This document shows positions 1 to 5,234 of a DNA stretch of 8,415 nucleotides, piece after piece. Location of the stretch: contig CALCQB010000227.1 of the NCBI GenBank assembly GCA_937897535.1, positions 1-8,415 on the forward strand. The letters are read 5' to 3'. The notes under the pieces were generated by a model. The model searched no databases, was not told where the DNA came from, and was given only the letters and a program-made list of their open reading frames with translations. The position numbers and the translations under genes were made by a program. Every line of letters starts with the position of its first letter. Positions within the stretch are counted from its first letter, which is position 1. This DNA is from an uncultured Novosphingobium sp. GTDB taxonomy: Bacteria; Pseudomonadota; Alphaproteobacteria; Sphingomonadales; Sphingomonadaceae.

Positions 1-27
1 TTTCCCTACACGACGCTCTTCCGATCT
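1..27 (+). other. Illumina TruSeq adapter remnant (artefact)
   Basis: The first 27 bases, ending ...GCTCTTCCGATCT, match the 3' end of the Illumina TruSeq universal adapter / read-1 primer site as I know it. The reading frame of the following gene runs open straight up to this point. This is library sequence left on a contig end, not genome, and should be trimmed. It also shows that the TPM-domain gene is truncated by the assembly rather than in the cell. Confidence 0.97.
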
Positions 28-28
28 C

Positions 29-307
29 GGGGCCGAGCGCCGCACCCATGGCCGCACCGGGATCCTGATCTACCTCAGCCTGGCCGAACACCGCGCCGAG
101 ATCGTCGCCGACGAAGCGATCGCCGGCAAGGTCGCGCCCGAAGTTTGGGGCGATGCGATGGCCGCGATGATCGCCGAAATTCGCGCCGGCCGCCCGGGTG
201 CCGGAATGGTCGCGGCGGTGGAAAAGGTTGGCGCGGTGCTGGCCGAGCACTTCCCCCGCGCCGAGGACGACAAGAACGAACTGCCCGACCGGTTGATCGA
301 GCTTTAG
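29..307 (+). CDS. TPM-domain protein, C-terminal part (5' end missing)
   Basis: This is an open frame of 92 codons from the adapter junction to a TAG stop. It reads ...RTGILIYLSLAEHRAEIVAD..., then a W-G-D-A-M segment, and ends NELPDRLIEL. That pattern (R/E-TG-hydrophobic strand-SLAEHRAEIVADxxI, followed by helices and a NELPDRLIEL-type end) is typical of the TPM (TLP18.3/Psb32/MOLO-1) domain in small predicted membrane proteins of Alphaproteobacteria, often grouped as COG3762. Full-length members usually have one or two more segments upstream, including membrane anchoring, which are lost here. The exact role of this group is not established; TPM domains have been linked to membrane-protein repair or phosphatase-like activity in other organisms. 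In this group the gene often sits next to a LemA or second TPM gene, which cannot be checked here. The stop lies 9 bp before an inverted-repeat element. Confidence 0.8.
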   Translation, partial: GAERRTHGRTGILIYLSLAEHRAEIVADEAIAGKVAPEVWGDAMAAMIAEIRAGRPGAGMVAAVEKVGAVLAEHFPRAEDDKNELPDRLIEL

Positions 308-314
308 GATTTTC

Positions 315-449
315 GATTCACCCGAAGGACCGAGGCTGTCCCCATCGGACCGGAGGTCAGGTCGGATCGATAGCTGGAGGCTGGAAAAACCGAATGGGTG
401 GCAAGCGGCTTCGCCGAGGTAGGAACATCTTGGGTGCTTCGGGTGAATC
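315..449. repeat. Inverted-repeat element, copy 1 (imperfect ends)
   Basis: The region is bounded by a perfect 13-bp inverted repeat, GATTCACCCGAAG at 315-327 and its complement at 437-449. The left end TTCACCCGAAGGACCGAGGC (317-336) resembles the left end of a second element at 6943-6962. The first 24 bases of the two left ends differ at only two positions, and the right ends agree at 15 of 17 positions. The interiors are unrelated. No protein is encoded inside. It fills almost the whole gap between the TPM-domain and Nudix genes. Likely a small non-autonomous mobile element or a dispersed palindromic repeat; no clear target-site duplication is visible. Confidence 0.65.
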
Positions 450-489
450 CTATTTCCCAACCAACGCACAATCGGTGTAGCGCGCAAGC

Positions 490-1017
490 ATGAGCGAAAC
501 GCAGGAACAGATCGTCTGGCAGGGCAAATTCGTCACCGCCAAGGTCAAGGGCAAGTGGGAATACGTCTCGCGCTCACGCGGGATCAAGGCGGCGGTGATC
601 CTGGCGATCGACGATGCGGACCACGTCCTGCTGGTTGAACAGTTCCGCGTACCGCTTGGCAAGCCCTGCATCGAGCTGCCCGCCGGGCTGATCGGCGACG
701 ACGATTTCGCGCCTGACGAAGACGCCGCCACGGCGGCCAACCGCGAACTTGAAGAGGAAACCGGCTACACCGCCGCGCGGATGGAGGCGGTGGGCGAATT
801 CTATTCCTCGCCCGGCATGGTCACCGAGAGTTTCACACTGTTCAAGGCCCACGGCCTGACCCAAATCGGTCCCGGCGGCGGCGTGGCGGGCGAGAACATC
901 ACAGTCCATCGCGTGCCCTTGGCCGACATCGGCGAATTCATCGAAAGCGCCCGGACGCGCGGTTTGGGGATTGACGTGCGGCTGCTGATGCTGCTCGCTC
1001 CGGGGATACTAACCTAG
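490..1017 (+). CDS. Nudix hydrolase, ADP-ribose pyrophosphatase type
   Basis: A 175-residue Nudix protein, a usual length for bacterial ADP-ribose pyrophosphatases, which split ADP-ribose into AMP and ribose 5-phosphate in the cytosol. Visible features are an EQFRVPLGKPCIELPAG lead-in (50-66), then the Nudix box with E77 and R85-E-L-E-E-E-T-G-Y93. The loop between PAG66 and E77 is longer than in the classical Gx5E spacing. Y105-S-S-P-G-M-V-T-E113 places proline P108 about 16 residues after the Nudix signature, the spacing associated with ADP-ribose specificity. GEN-I-T-V-H (134-140) matches the usual C-terminal GExIxV segment. No good Shine-Dalgarno sequence precedes the ATG; the start is chosen because it gives a complete domain and no better upstream start exists. 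The preferred substrate within the ADP-sugar group remains open. Confidence 0.9.
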   Translation: MSETQEQIVWQGKFVTAKVKGKWEYVSRSRGIKAAVILAIDDADHVLLVEQFRVPLGKPCIELPAGLIGDDDFAPDEDAATAANRELEEETGYTAARMEAVGEFYSSPGMVTESFTLFKAHGLTQIGPGGGVAGENITVHRVPLADIGEFIESARTRGLGIDVRLLMLLAPGILT

Positions 1018-1020
1018 CTT

Positions 1021-1095
1021 GTCATTGCGAGCGCAGCGAAGCAATCCAGTTGCAGCGCAAACCGCCCTGGATTGCTTCGCTGCGCTCGCAATGAC
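1021..1095. repeat. Palindromic repeat with perfect 29-bp arms
   Basis: Bases 1021-1049 (starting GTCATTGCGAGCGCAGCGAA) are the exact reverse complement of 1067-1095, with a 17-base loop that itself contains TTGC-AGC-GCAA. The arms match a dispersed intergenic palindrome widely seen in sphingomonad and some other bacterial genomes. Translated on the minus strand it gives the well-known spurious peptide ending CFAALAMT. It begins 3 bp after the Nudix stop and ends 38 bp before the SDR gene. It would fold into a very stable hairpin in RNA and so may end or shield the Nudix transcript, but no U-tract follows it. Confidence 0.9.
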
Positions 1096-1125
1096 GAAGG
1101 AATAGAGCTAGCGAAGCAGAAATCG

Positions 1126-1130
1126 GGAGG
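1126..1130 (+). promoter_or_regulatory. Shine-Dalgarno that decides the SDR start
   Basis: GGAGG within CGGGAGGAAA lies 3 nt before the ATG at 1134 and 9 nt before the ATG at 1140. The spacing supports the downstream ATG, which gives an N-terminus MAGRVQGKKALITG, typical for this SDR group. Confidence 0.6.
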
Positions 1131-1139
1131 AAAATGAGG

Positions 1140-1922
1140 ATGGCAGGACGGGTTCAAGGCAAGAAGGCGCTGATCACCGGCGCGGCGCAGGGTCTGGGTG
1201 CGGCCCAGGCGGCGATGCTGGCGCGCGAGGGGGCCAAGGTGCTGCTCGCCGATATCAACGCCGCCGGCGCGGCCGAACAGGCGGCGAAGATCAACGCCGA
1301 GCTGGGTGAAGGCACCGCCTTTGCGGTCAAGCTCGACGTTACCCAGGAAGCCGACTGGATCGCGGCGATGGAAGTCGCCCAGGCCCGGATGGGCGGGCTG
1401 TCGGTGCTGGTCAACAACGCCGGGATCGGGGTGCGCGGGAATATCGAGACCTGCACCCTGGCCGAATGGCACAAGGGCTTTGCGGTCAACGTCGATTCGG
1501 TGTTTCTGGGCTGCCAGAAGGCGATTCCGTTGCTGAAGGACAACCAGCCCGGTTCGATCATCAATATCTCGTCGATCGCCGGCCTGATCGCCAGTGACAC
1601 CATGCCCGGCTACAACGCCAGCAAGGCGGCGGTTTGGATGCTGTCAAAGTCAGTCGCGCTCTATTGCGCCAAGATGGGCTGGGACATCCGCAGCAACTCG
1701 GTCCACCCGACCTTCATCGACACCCCGATCCTCGACGGGATGGTCGCCTCCACCGGCAAGCCCAAAGACGTGATCATGGACAAGCTGGCCCGGCAAATCC
1801 CGCTCAAGCGGGTTGGCGCGCCCGACGATATCGCCAACGGCGTACTCTATCTCGCCAGCGACGAGAGCCGGTTCATGACCGGGGCCGAGCTCAAGCTCGA
1901 CGGCGGCATCTCGGCGATGTGA
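1140..1922 (+). CDS. Short-chain dehydrogenase/reductase, NAD-type
   Basis: A classical SDR of about 260 residues, full length for the family, that would oxidise or reduce an alcohol/ketone with a nicotinamide cofactor in the cytosol. Numbering from the ATG at 1140: TGAAQGLG (13-20) is the dinucleotide glycine motif. D38 ends the second strand (LLADIN), which favours NAD(H) over NADP(H). NNAG is at 92-95, N118 is in VNVDS, and the catalytic set is S145, Y158 and K162. The end TGAELKLDGGIS is typical. It resembles the 3-alpha/20-beta- and 3-beta/17-beta-hydroxysteroid or cyclic-alcohol dehydrogenase branch; the true substrate cannot be read from sequence. An ATG also exists at 1134, but GGAGG at 1126-1130 is only 3 nt from it and 9 nt from the ATG at 1140, so the second is preferred. 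Confidence 0.92.
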   Translation: MAGRVQGKKALITGAAQGLGAAQAAMLAREGAKVLLADINAAGAAEQAAKINAELGEGTAFAVKLDVTQEADWIAAMEVAQARMGGLSVLVNNAGIGVRGNIETCTLAEWHKGFAVNVDSVFLGCQKAIPLLKDNQPGSIINISSIAGLIASDTMPGYNASKAAVWMLSKSVALYCAKMGWDIRSNSVHPTFIDTPILDGMVASTGKPKDVIMDKLARQIPLKRVGAPDDIANGVLYLASDESRFMTGAELKLDGGISAM

Positions 1923-2009
1923 CGAGGCATTGCCAGGCGGGAGCGGCGGAATTGCCTTCCCCGCCAGCTTGGCGCATCCTCGGCCCGACGTAGCAGGGGG
2001 AGAAGCGAC

Positions 2010-2855
2010 GTGTCGGACATAAATCCAGCCGCTTTGGGCCGCCGTCAGGTCAGGATCTTTCTGGCCTTGGCCGTGGTTCTGGTCTTGCTGGCCTACATCC
2101 CGATCTTGCGGACCGGGCGGCTCGGCACCTGGGGCGGACTGGCGGTGATGCTGGTGATGTGGGCTCCGGGCGTGGCGGGGATGGCCACCCAACTGGTCAC
2201 CACCGGCAGCCTCAAGGGCATGGGCTGGCGGCCACAGACCTGGGGCTTGCTGGGCTTGTCGCTGATCCTGCCTCTGCTCTACGCCGGGCCGGTCTATGGG
2301 CTGACTTGGGCCAGCGGGCTGGCTGGGTTCGCCCCGGCCGGCTGGCAAGCCGAAGCGCCGGGCTTCTCGATCGGCGGCGCACTGATGTTGTTGCTCACCG
2401 CCGGATTGCTGCAATCATTGATCAGCGCCACCGGTGAGGAGATCGGCTGGCGCGGGCTGCTGGTGCCGGCGCTGGCGAAGTTCAATTCCTTTCCCAAAGT
2501 AGCGTTCTATTCCAGCCTGGTCTGGCTGTTCTATCACGTGCCGCTGATCCTCGCCGCCGATTACCATGGCGAGGGCACCCCGCGCTGGTACTCGCTGCTC
2601 TGCTTTGCGGCGATGGTCATGGCGATCGGTACGGTCATGGCCTGGCTGCGCATCGTTTCGGGCAGCCTGTGGCCGCCCGCCGTGCTCCACGCCTCGCACA
2701 ATCTAATCGTCCAGGCCGTGTTCGATGCCGGCACCAAGGCGGGGCCGTGGAGCGGCTATGTCACCGGAGAATTCGGGATCGGGCTGGTGCTGACCATCGG
2801 CGTGGTCGCCTGGGTGATGGTGAAGAAACGCGGCGTGACGCCTGCTTCCGGCTGA
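2010..2855 (+). CDS. CPBP-family (CAAX protease-like) membrane metalloprotease
   Basis: A 281-residue polytopic membrane protein of the CPBP/Abi family of intramembrane metalloproteases (relatives of Rce1). The three family motifs are present: E143-E144-I-G-W-R148 (EExxxR), W172-L-F-Y-H176 in the position of the second, histidine motif, and H227-A-S-H-N231 (HxxxN). Hydrophobic segments lie at about 15-34, 43-62, 76-104, 121-141, 163-183, 196-216 and 255-272, and the protein ends with a basic tail (VKKRG). The start is GTG, supported by AGGGGGAGA about 7 nt upstream; no in-frame ATG fits as well. It lies 87 bp after the SDR and 81 bp before the MetE-like gene, so it may share a transcript with either. 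Bacterial members act in bacteriocin immunity or peptide maturation, or are unassigned; nothing here fixes a substrate. Confidence 0.85.
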   Translation: MSDINPAALGRRQVRIFLALAVVLVLLAYIPILRTGRLGTWGGLAVMLVMWAPGVAGMATQLVTTGSLKGMGWRPQTWGLLGLSLILPLLYAGPVYGLTWASGLAGFAPAGWQAEAPGFSIGGALMLLLTAGLLQSLISATGEEIGWRGLLVPALAKFNSFPKVAFYSSLVWLFYHVPLILAADYHGEGTPRWYSLLCFAAMVMAIGTVMAWLRIVSGSLWPPAVLHASHNLIVQAVFDAGTKAGPWSGYVTGEFGIGLVLTIGVVAWVMVKKRGVTPASG

Positions 2856-2883
2856 GTGGGCAGCACCAGAGCGATTGCGCACC

Positions 2884-2914
2884 GGTTTCGTATATGCGAA
2901 GGTTTCAAGAAACC
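2884..2914 (+). promoter_or_regulatory. Operator-like palindromes before the MetE-like gene
   Basis: Two symmetric sites lie side by side. TTCGTATATGCGAA (2887-2900) is a near-palindrome with TTCG-N6-CGAA ends. GGTTTC-AA-GAAACC (2901-2914) is a perfect 12-base palindrome around AA. GGTTTC also occurs directly at 2884-2889. The reverse complement of the first site, TTCGCATATACGAA, matches 11 of 14 bases of TTCGCATTTGTGAA at 6707-6720, upstream of the LigM-like gene. A plausible binding region for the IclR regulator encoded in the downstream operon, by position and symmetry only. Confidence 0.4.
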
Positions 2915-2936
2915 ACGCACAAGAGGAACCGCCCGA

Positions 2937-4070
2937 ATGCCGCATATCAAGACCACTCACGTTGGCAGCCTGCCGCGCGGGGACGAACTGACCCCGCTGC
3001 TGCTCGCCCGCGACAAGGGCGAGCCCTATGACGCGGCCGAATTCGACCGGGCGGTTGGTGCTGCGGTCGATGCGGCGGTGGCAATGCAGGTCGAATGCGG
3101 GGTCGACGTGGTCTCGGACGGTGAGCTCGGCAAGGTCGGTTACTCGACCTACATGATCGAGCGCCTCTCGGGCTTTGGTGGGCATATCGATCGCAAGATG
3201 GCGGCCGACCTGGCCGAAGTGCCGGAACTGGCGAAGAAGCTCTCCGGCATCATGGGCAGCCAGGAATTCGTCCGCGCCAGCTGCATCGGCGAGGTCAAGC
3301 TGGTCACGCTCGAGCCGCTCCACGATGATATCCGGCGGTTCAAGGCCGCGCTGGCCAAGAACGGCACGCCTGCAACCGAAGCCTTCATGAACGCCGCCTC
3401 GCCTGGCCTGATCACCGCCTTCCAGGTCAACCGCCACTATCCCAGCCACGAGGCCTACCTCGCCGCGCTGGTCGAGGCGATGCGCGAGGAATACGAGACG
3501 ATCGTTGCCGCGGGCTTCCTGCTCCAGCTCGATTGCCCCGACCTCGCGATGAGCCGCCACACCGGCTACCAGGACATGAGCGAGGCCGATTTCGTTAAGG
3601 TCGCCGCCGCCAATGTCGAAGCGCTCAACGCCGCCACCGCCAATATCCCGCCCGAAAAGATGCGGATGCACGTTTGCTGGGGCAACTACGAAGGCCCGCA
3701 CGATCATGACATCCCCCTGGAACGGGTGATCGACATCGTGATCGCCGCGCGGCCGGCAACCGTGCTGTTCGAGGCCGCCAATCCGCGCCACGAGCACGAG
3801 TGGAAGGTCTGGGCCGATGCCAAGCTGCCCAGCCACAAAATCCTCGCTCCCGGCATGATCGACACCTGCTCCAACTACGTCGAGCATCCCGAACTGATCG
3901 CCCAGCGGATCGAGCGCTTCGCCGCGATCGTCGGACCGGAGCGCGTCATTGCCAGCACCGACTGCGGGTTCGGAACCTTCGCCGGGTACGGCAAGATCGA
4001 CCCGCTGGTCACCACCAAGAAGCTCAAGGCGCTGCGCGAGGGGGCCGACATCGCCGGCGCGCGGCTGTGA
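2937..4070 (+). CDS. MetE C-terminal-domain-like (cobalamin-independent methionine synthase II family) methyltransferase
   Basis: A 377-residue protein consisting only of the Zn-dependent catalytic barrel of cobalamin-independent methionine synthase (MetE), without the N-terminal half. It starts MPHIKTTHVGSLPRGDEL, where THVGSLPR is the family's opening motif. VVSDGELGK (58-66) follows, and LLQLDCPDLA (195-204) carries a conserved aspartate. The four residues expected to bind zinc are visible: H245 and C247 (MHVCWGNYEGPH), E279 (VLFEAANPRHEHE) and C343 (STDCGFGTF). Such proteins transfer a methyl or alkyl group to a thiol; relatives include MetE-core methionine synthases and epoxyalkane:coenzyme M transferase. 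The donor and acceptor here are unknown. The ATG at 2937 is chosen over an open frame reaching back to 2856 because homology begins there and AAGAGGAAC lies 7-8 nt upstream. It overlaps the next gene by 4 bp. Confidence 0.88.
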   Translation: MPHIKTTHVGSLPRGDELTPLLLARDKGEPYDAAEFDRAVGAAVDAAVAMQVECGVDVVSDGELGKVGYSTYMIERLSGFGGHIDRKMAADLAEVPELAKKLSGIMGSQEFVRASCIGEVKLVTLEPLHDDIRRFKAALAKNGTPATEAFMNAASPGLITAFQVNRHYPSHEAYLAALVEAMREEYETIVAAGFLLQLDCPDLAMSRHTGYQDMSEADFVKVAAANVEALNAATANIPPEKMRMHVCWGNYEGPHDHDIPLERVIDIVIAARPATVLFEAANPRHEHEWKVWADAKLPSHKILAPGMIDTCSNYVEHPELIAQRIERFAAIVGPERVIASTDCGFGTFAGYGKIDPLVTTKKLKALREGADIAGARL

Positions 4071-4456
4071 CCGAGGACGAGCGCCGGGCGATCGAGGCCG
4101 ACTGTGCGCGGCTGATCGCGCTCTACGCCAACCTCAACGATGCCGCACGCTGGGCCGAGGCAGCGGCGCTTTATGCCGAGGACGGCGTGATGGCCCGCCC
4201 GACCGCACCCGACGCGCCGCTGGTTGGCCGCGCCGCGATCCTTGCGGCGTTCGAATCGCGCCCGCCGCGCAAGACCCGGCACGTCTGCTCGAACGTCGTC
4301 ATTACGGTCGAGGGGCCGGATGCCGCGAGTGGCGAGAGCGCGATGATCCTGCTCCAGCCCGATGCCGCCCCACTGGCGGGTTCCTTCCATGACCGCTTCG
4401 TCCGCACTGCCGAGGGCTGGCGCTTTGCCGAGCGGCGCGGCAGCCTCGCCTGGTAG
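4067..4456 (+). CDS. SnoaL/NTF2-like fold protein
   Basis: A 129-residue protein starting at a GTG that overlaps the MetE-like stop (GTGA), a classic arrangement for translational coupling. The frame is open further upstream inside the MetE-like gene, but that part is antisense-like noise. The sequence fits the SnoaL/NTF2-like (DUF4440-type) alpha+beta cone: a helical start (ADCARLIALYANLNDAARWA, 11-30), then LYAEDGVMARP (35-45), the GRAAILAAFESRPP turn-helix (54-67), TRHVCSNVVITVEG (70-83) and the closing strands FHDRFVRTAEGWRFAERRGS (107-126). D25, W29 and H72 sit where the family has conserved pocket residues. Members are small isomerases, dehydratases, hydrolases or ligand-binding proteins. 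The genetic linkage suggests it handles the same substrate as the neighbouring methyltransferases, but the reaction is not known. Confidence 0.8.
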   Translation: MTEDERRAIEADCARLIALYANLNDAARWAEAAALYAEDGVMARPTAPDAPLVGRAAILAAFESRPPRKTRHVCSNVVITVEGPDAASGESAMILLQPDAAPLAGSFHDRFVRTAEGWRFAERRGSLAW

Positions 4457-4457
4457 C

Positions 4458-5204
4458 ATGCCCGCTGCTCCCGCCCCCAACACGGTCAAGTCGGCGCTGC
4501 GCACGCTCGATATCATCGAGTTCGTGATCGCCCATCCGCAAGGGCCGATCGCGCAGGACATCGCCGCCGCGCTCGACATTCCGGTCTCAAGCCTGTCCTA
4601 TCTGCTCAGCACGCTGGTCGAGCGCGGCTACATCGTCCGCGATGGCCGCCAGTACCGCCCCGGCCCGGGGCTCGAGCGGTTTGCGCTCAGCCCACAGGCG
4701 CTGACCCTCGCTGACCGGACCGAGCCGCTGGTCAAGATCCTGCGCAGCGAGCTCGACGAGACCGCCAGCTTCATGGTCCGCGCCGGCTGGCAGGTCGAGG
4801 CGTTGGTGACCGAGGCCAGCGGCCAGGCGCTGCGCTATGCGATCGAGGCCGGGCACCTCAAGCCGCTGCATTCGCTCGCCGCCGGCAAGGCGATCCTCGC
4901 GACCCTGCCCGAGGCCGAGCTGGCCCGCTATTTCGCCGAGGTCCCGCGTCCGCGCTTCACCGCGCAGACGATCGTCGAGGAGGCTCCGCTGCGCGCGCAG
5001 CTCGCCCAGATCCGTCGCGACGGGCTGGCCGAGGCGCACGAGGAAAACACCCTCGGCATCTGCGGCCTCGCCGTGCCGGCCTGGCTCGATGGCGAGCCGG
5101 TCGGCGCCTTCGCGGTGGCGATCCCCGAGGTCCGCTACGACGCGCCGCTCGCGGCCAGGGCGAAGATTGCCCTCACCCGCGCCGCGGCGGCTTTGGCGGG
5201 TTAG
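4458..5204 (+). CDS. IclR-family transcriptional regulator
   Basis: With the ATG at 4458 this is a 248-residue protein, the usual IclR length. Residues 8-60 form the winged helix-turn-helix (NTVKSALRTLDIIEF, then GPIAQDIAAALDIPVSSLSY as helix-turn-helix, then LVERGYIVRDG wing). Residues of about 85-248 form the effector-binding domain, with LHSLAAGKAILATL (137-150), EENTLGICGLAVPAW (195-209) and GAFAVAIPEVRYD. The open frame extends upstream to 4362, but that part lies within the SnoaL-like gene, so it is not used. The start is 1 nt after the SnoaL-like stop, so the gene is the last of the operon. IclR proteins commonly control catabolism of aromatic or other small acids in response to the substrate. 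Likely targets are its own operon and the convergent LigM-like gene, both preceded by similar symmetric sites. Confidence 0.9.
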   Translation: MPAAPAPNTVKSALRTLDIIEFVIAHPQGPIAQDIAAALDIPVSSLSYLLSTLVERGYIVRDGRQYRPGPGLERFALSPQALTLADRTEPLVKILRSELDETASFMVRAGWQVEALVTEASGQALRYAIEAGHLKPLHSLAAGKAILATLPEAELARYFAEVPRPRFTAQTIVEEAPLRAQLAQIRRDGLAEAHEENTLGICGLAVPAWLDGEPVGAFAVAIPEVRYDAPLAARAKIALTRAAAALAG

Positions 5205-5226
5205 CCAGCGACTTTCGTCGCTGGCT
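5203..5226. terminator. Bidirectional hairpin between convergent genes
   Basis: AGCCAGCGAC (5203-5212) and GTCGCTGGCT (5217-5226) pair perfectly over 10 bp around a 4-base loop. On the minus strand the loop reads GAAA, a stable GNRA tetraloop; on the plus strand it reads UUUC. The stem starts within the IclR stop codon and ends 9 bp before the stop of the convergent LigM-like gene, so it can end both transcripts. No strong U-tract follows on either side. Confidence 0.65.
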
Positions 5227-5234
5227 GGCAACCC

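Noticed and set aside
1014..1472. 152-codon minus-strand frame ending in CFAALAMTS
   Set aside because: Its end is the translated dispersed palindrome at 1021-1095, a common source of false proteins; the rest is antisense to the SDR gene.
1936..1965. GGCGGG...CCCGCC pairing after the SDR stop as a terminator
   Set aside because: The stem is only 6 bp with an 18-base loop and no U-tract; such pairing is common in GC-rich DNA.
1650..2414. 254-codon minus-strand frame over the SDR end and CPBP start
   Set aside because: Glutamine/proline/histidine-rich low-complexity product with no domain, antisense to two clear genes.
2856..2936. N-terminal extension of the MetE-like protein by 27 codons
   Set aside because: It would begin directly after the previous stop with no ribosome-binding site, it covers the operator-like palindromes, and family similarity starts at the ATG at 2937.
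2703..3887. 394-codon open frame on the minus strand, antisense to the MetE-like gene
   Set aside because: It spans the intergenic region and parts of two well-supported plus-strand genes and shows no domain; a composition shadow.
4362..4457. N-terminal extension of the IclR regulator by 32 codons
   Set aside because: It lies inside the SnoaL-like gene in another frame; the ATG at 4458 gives a normal-length IclR protein.
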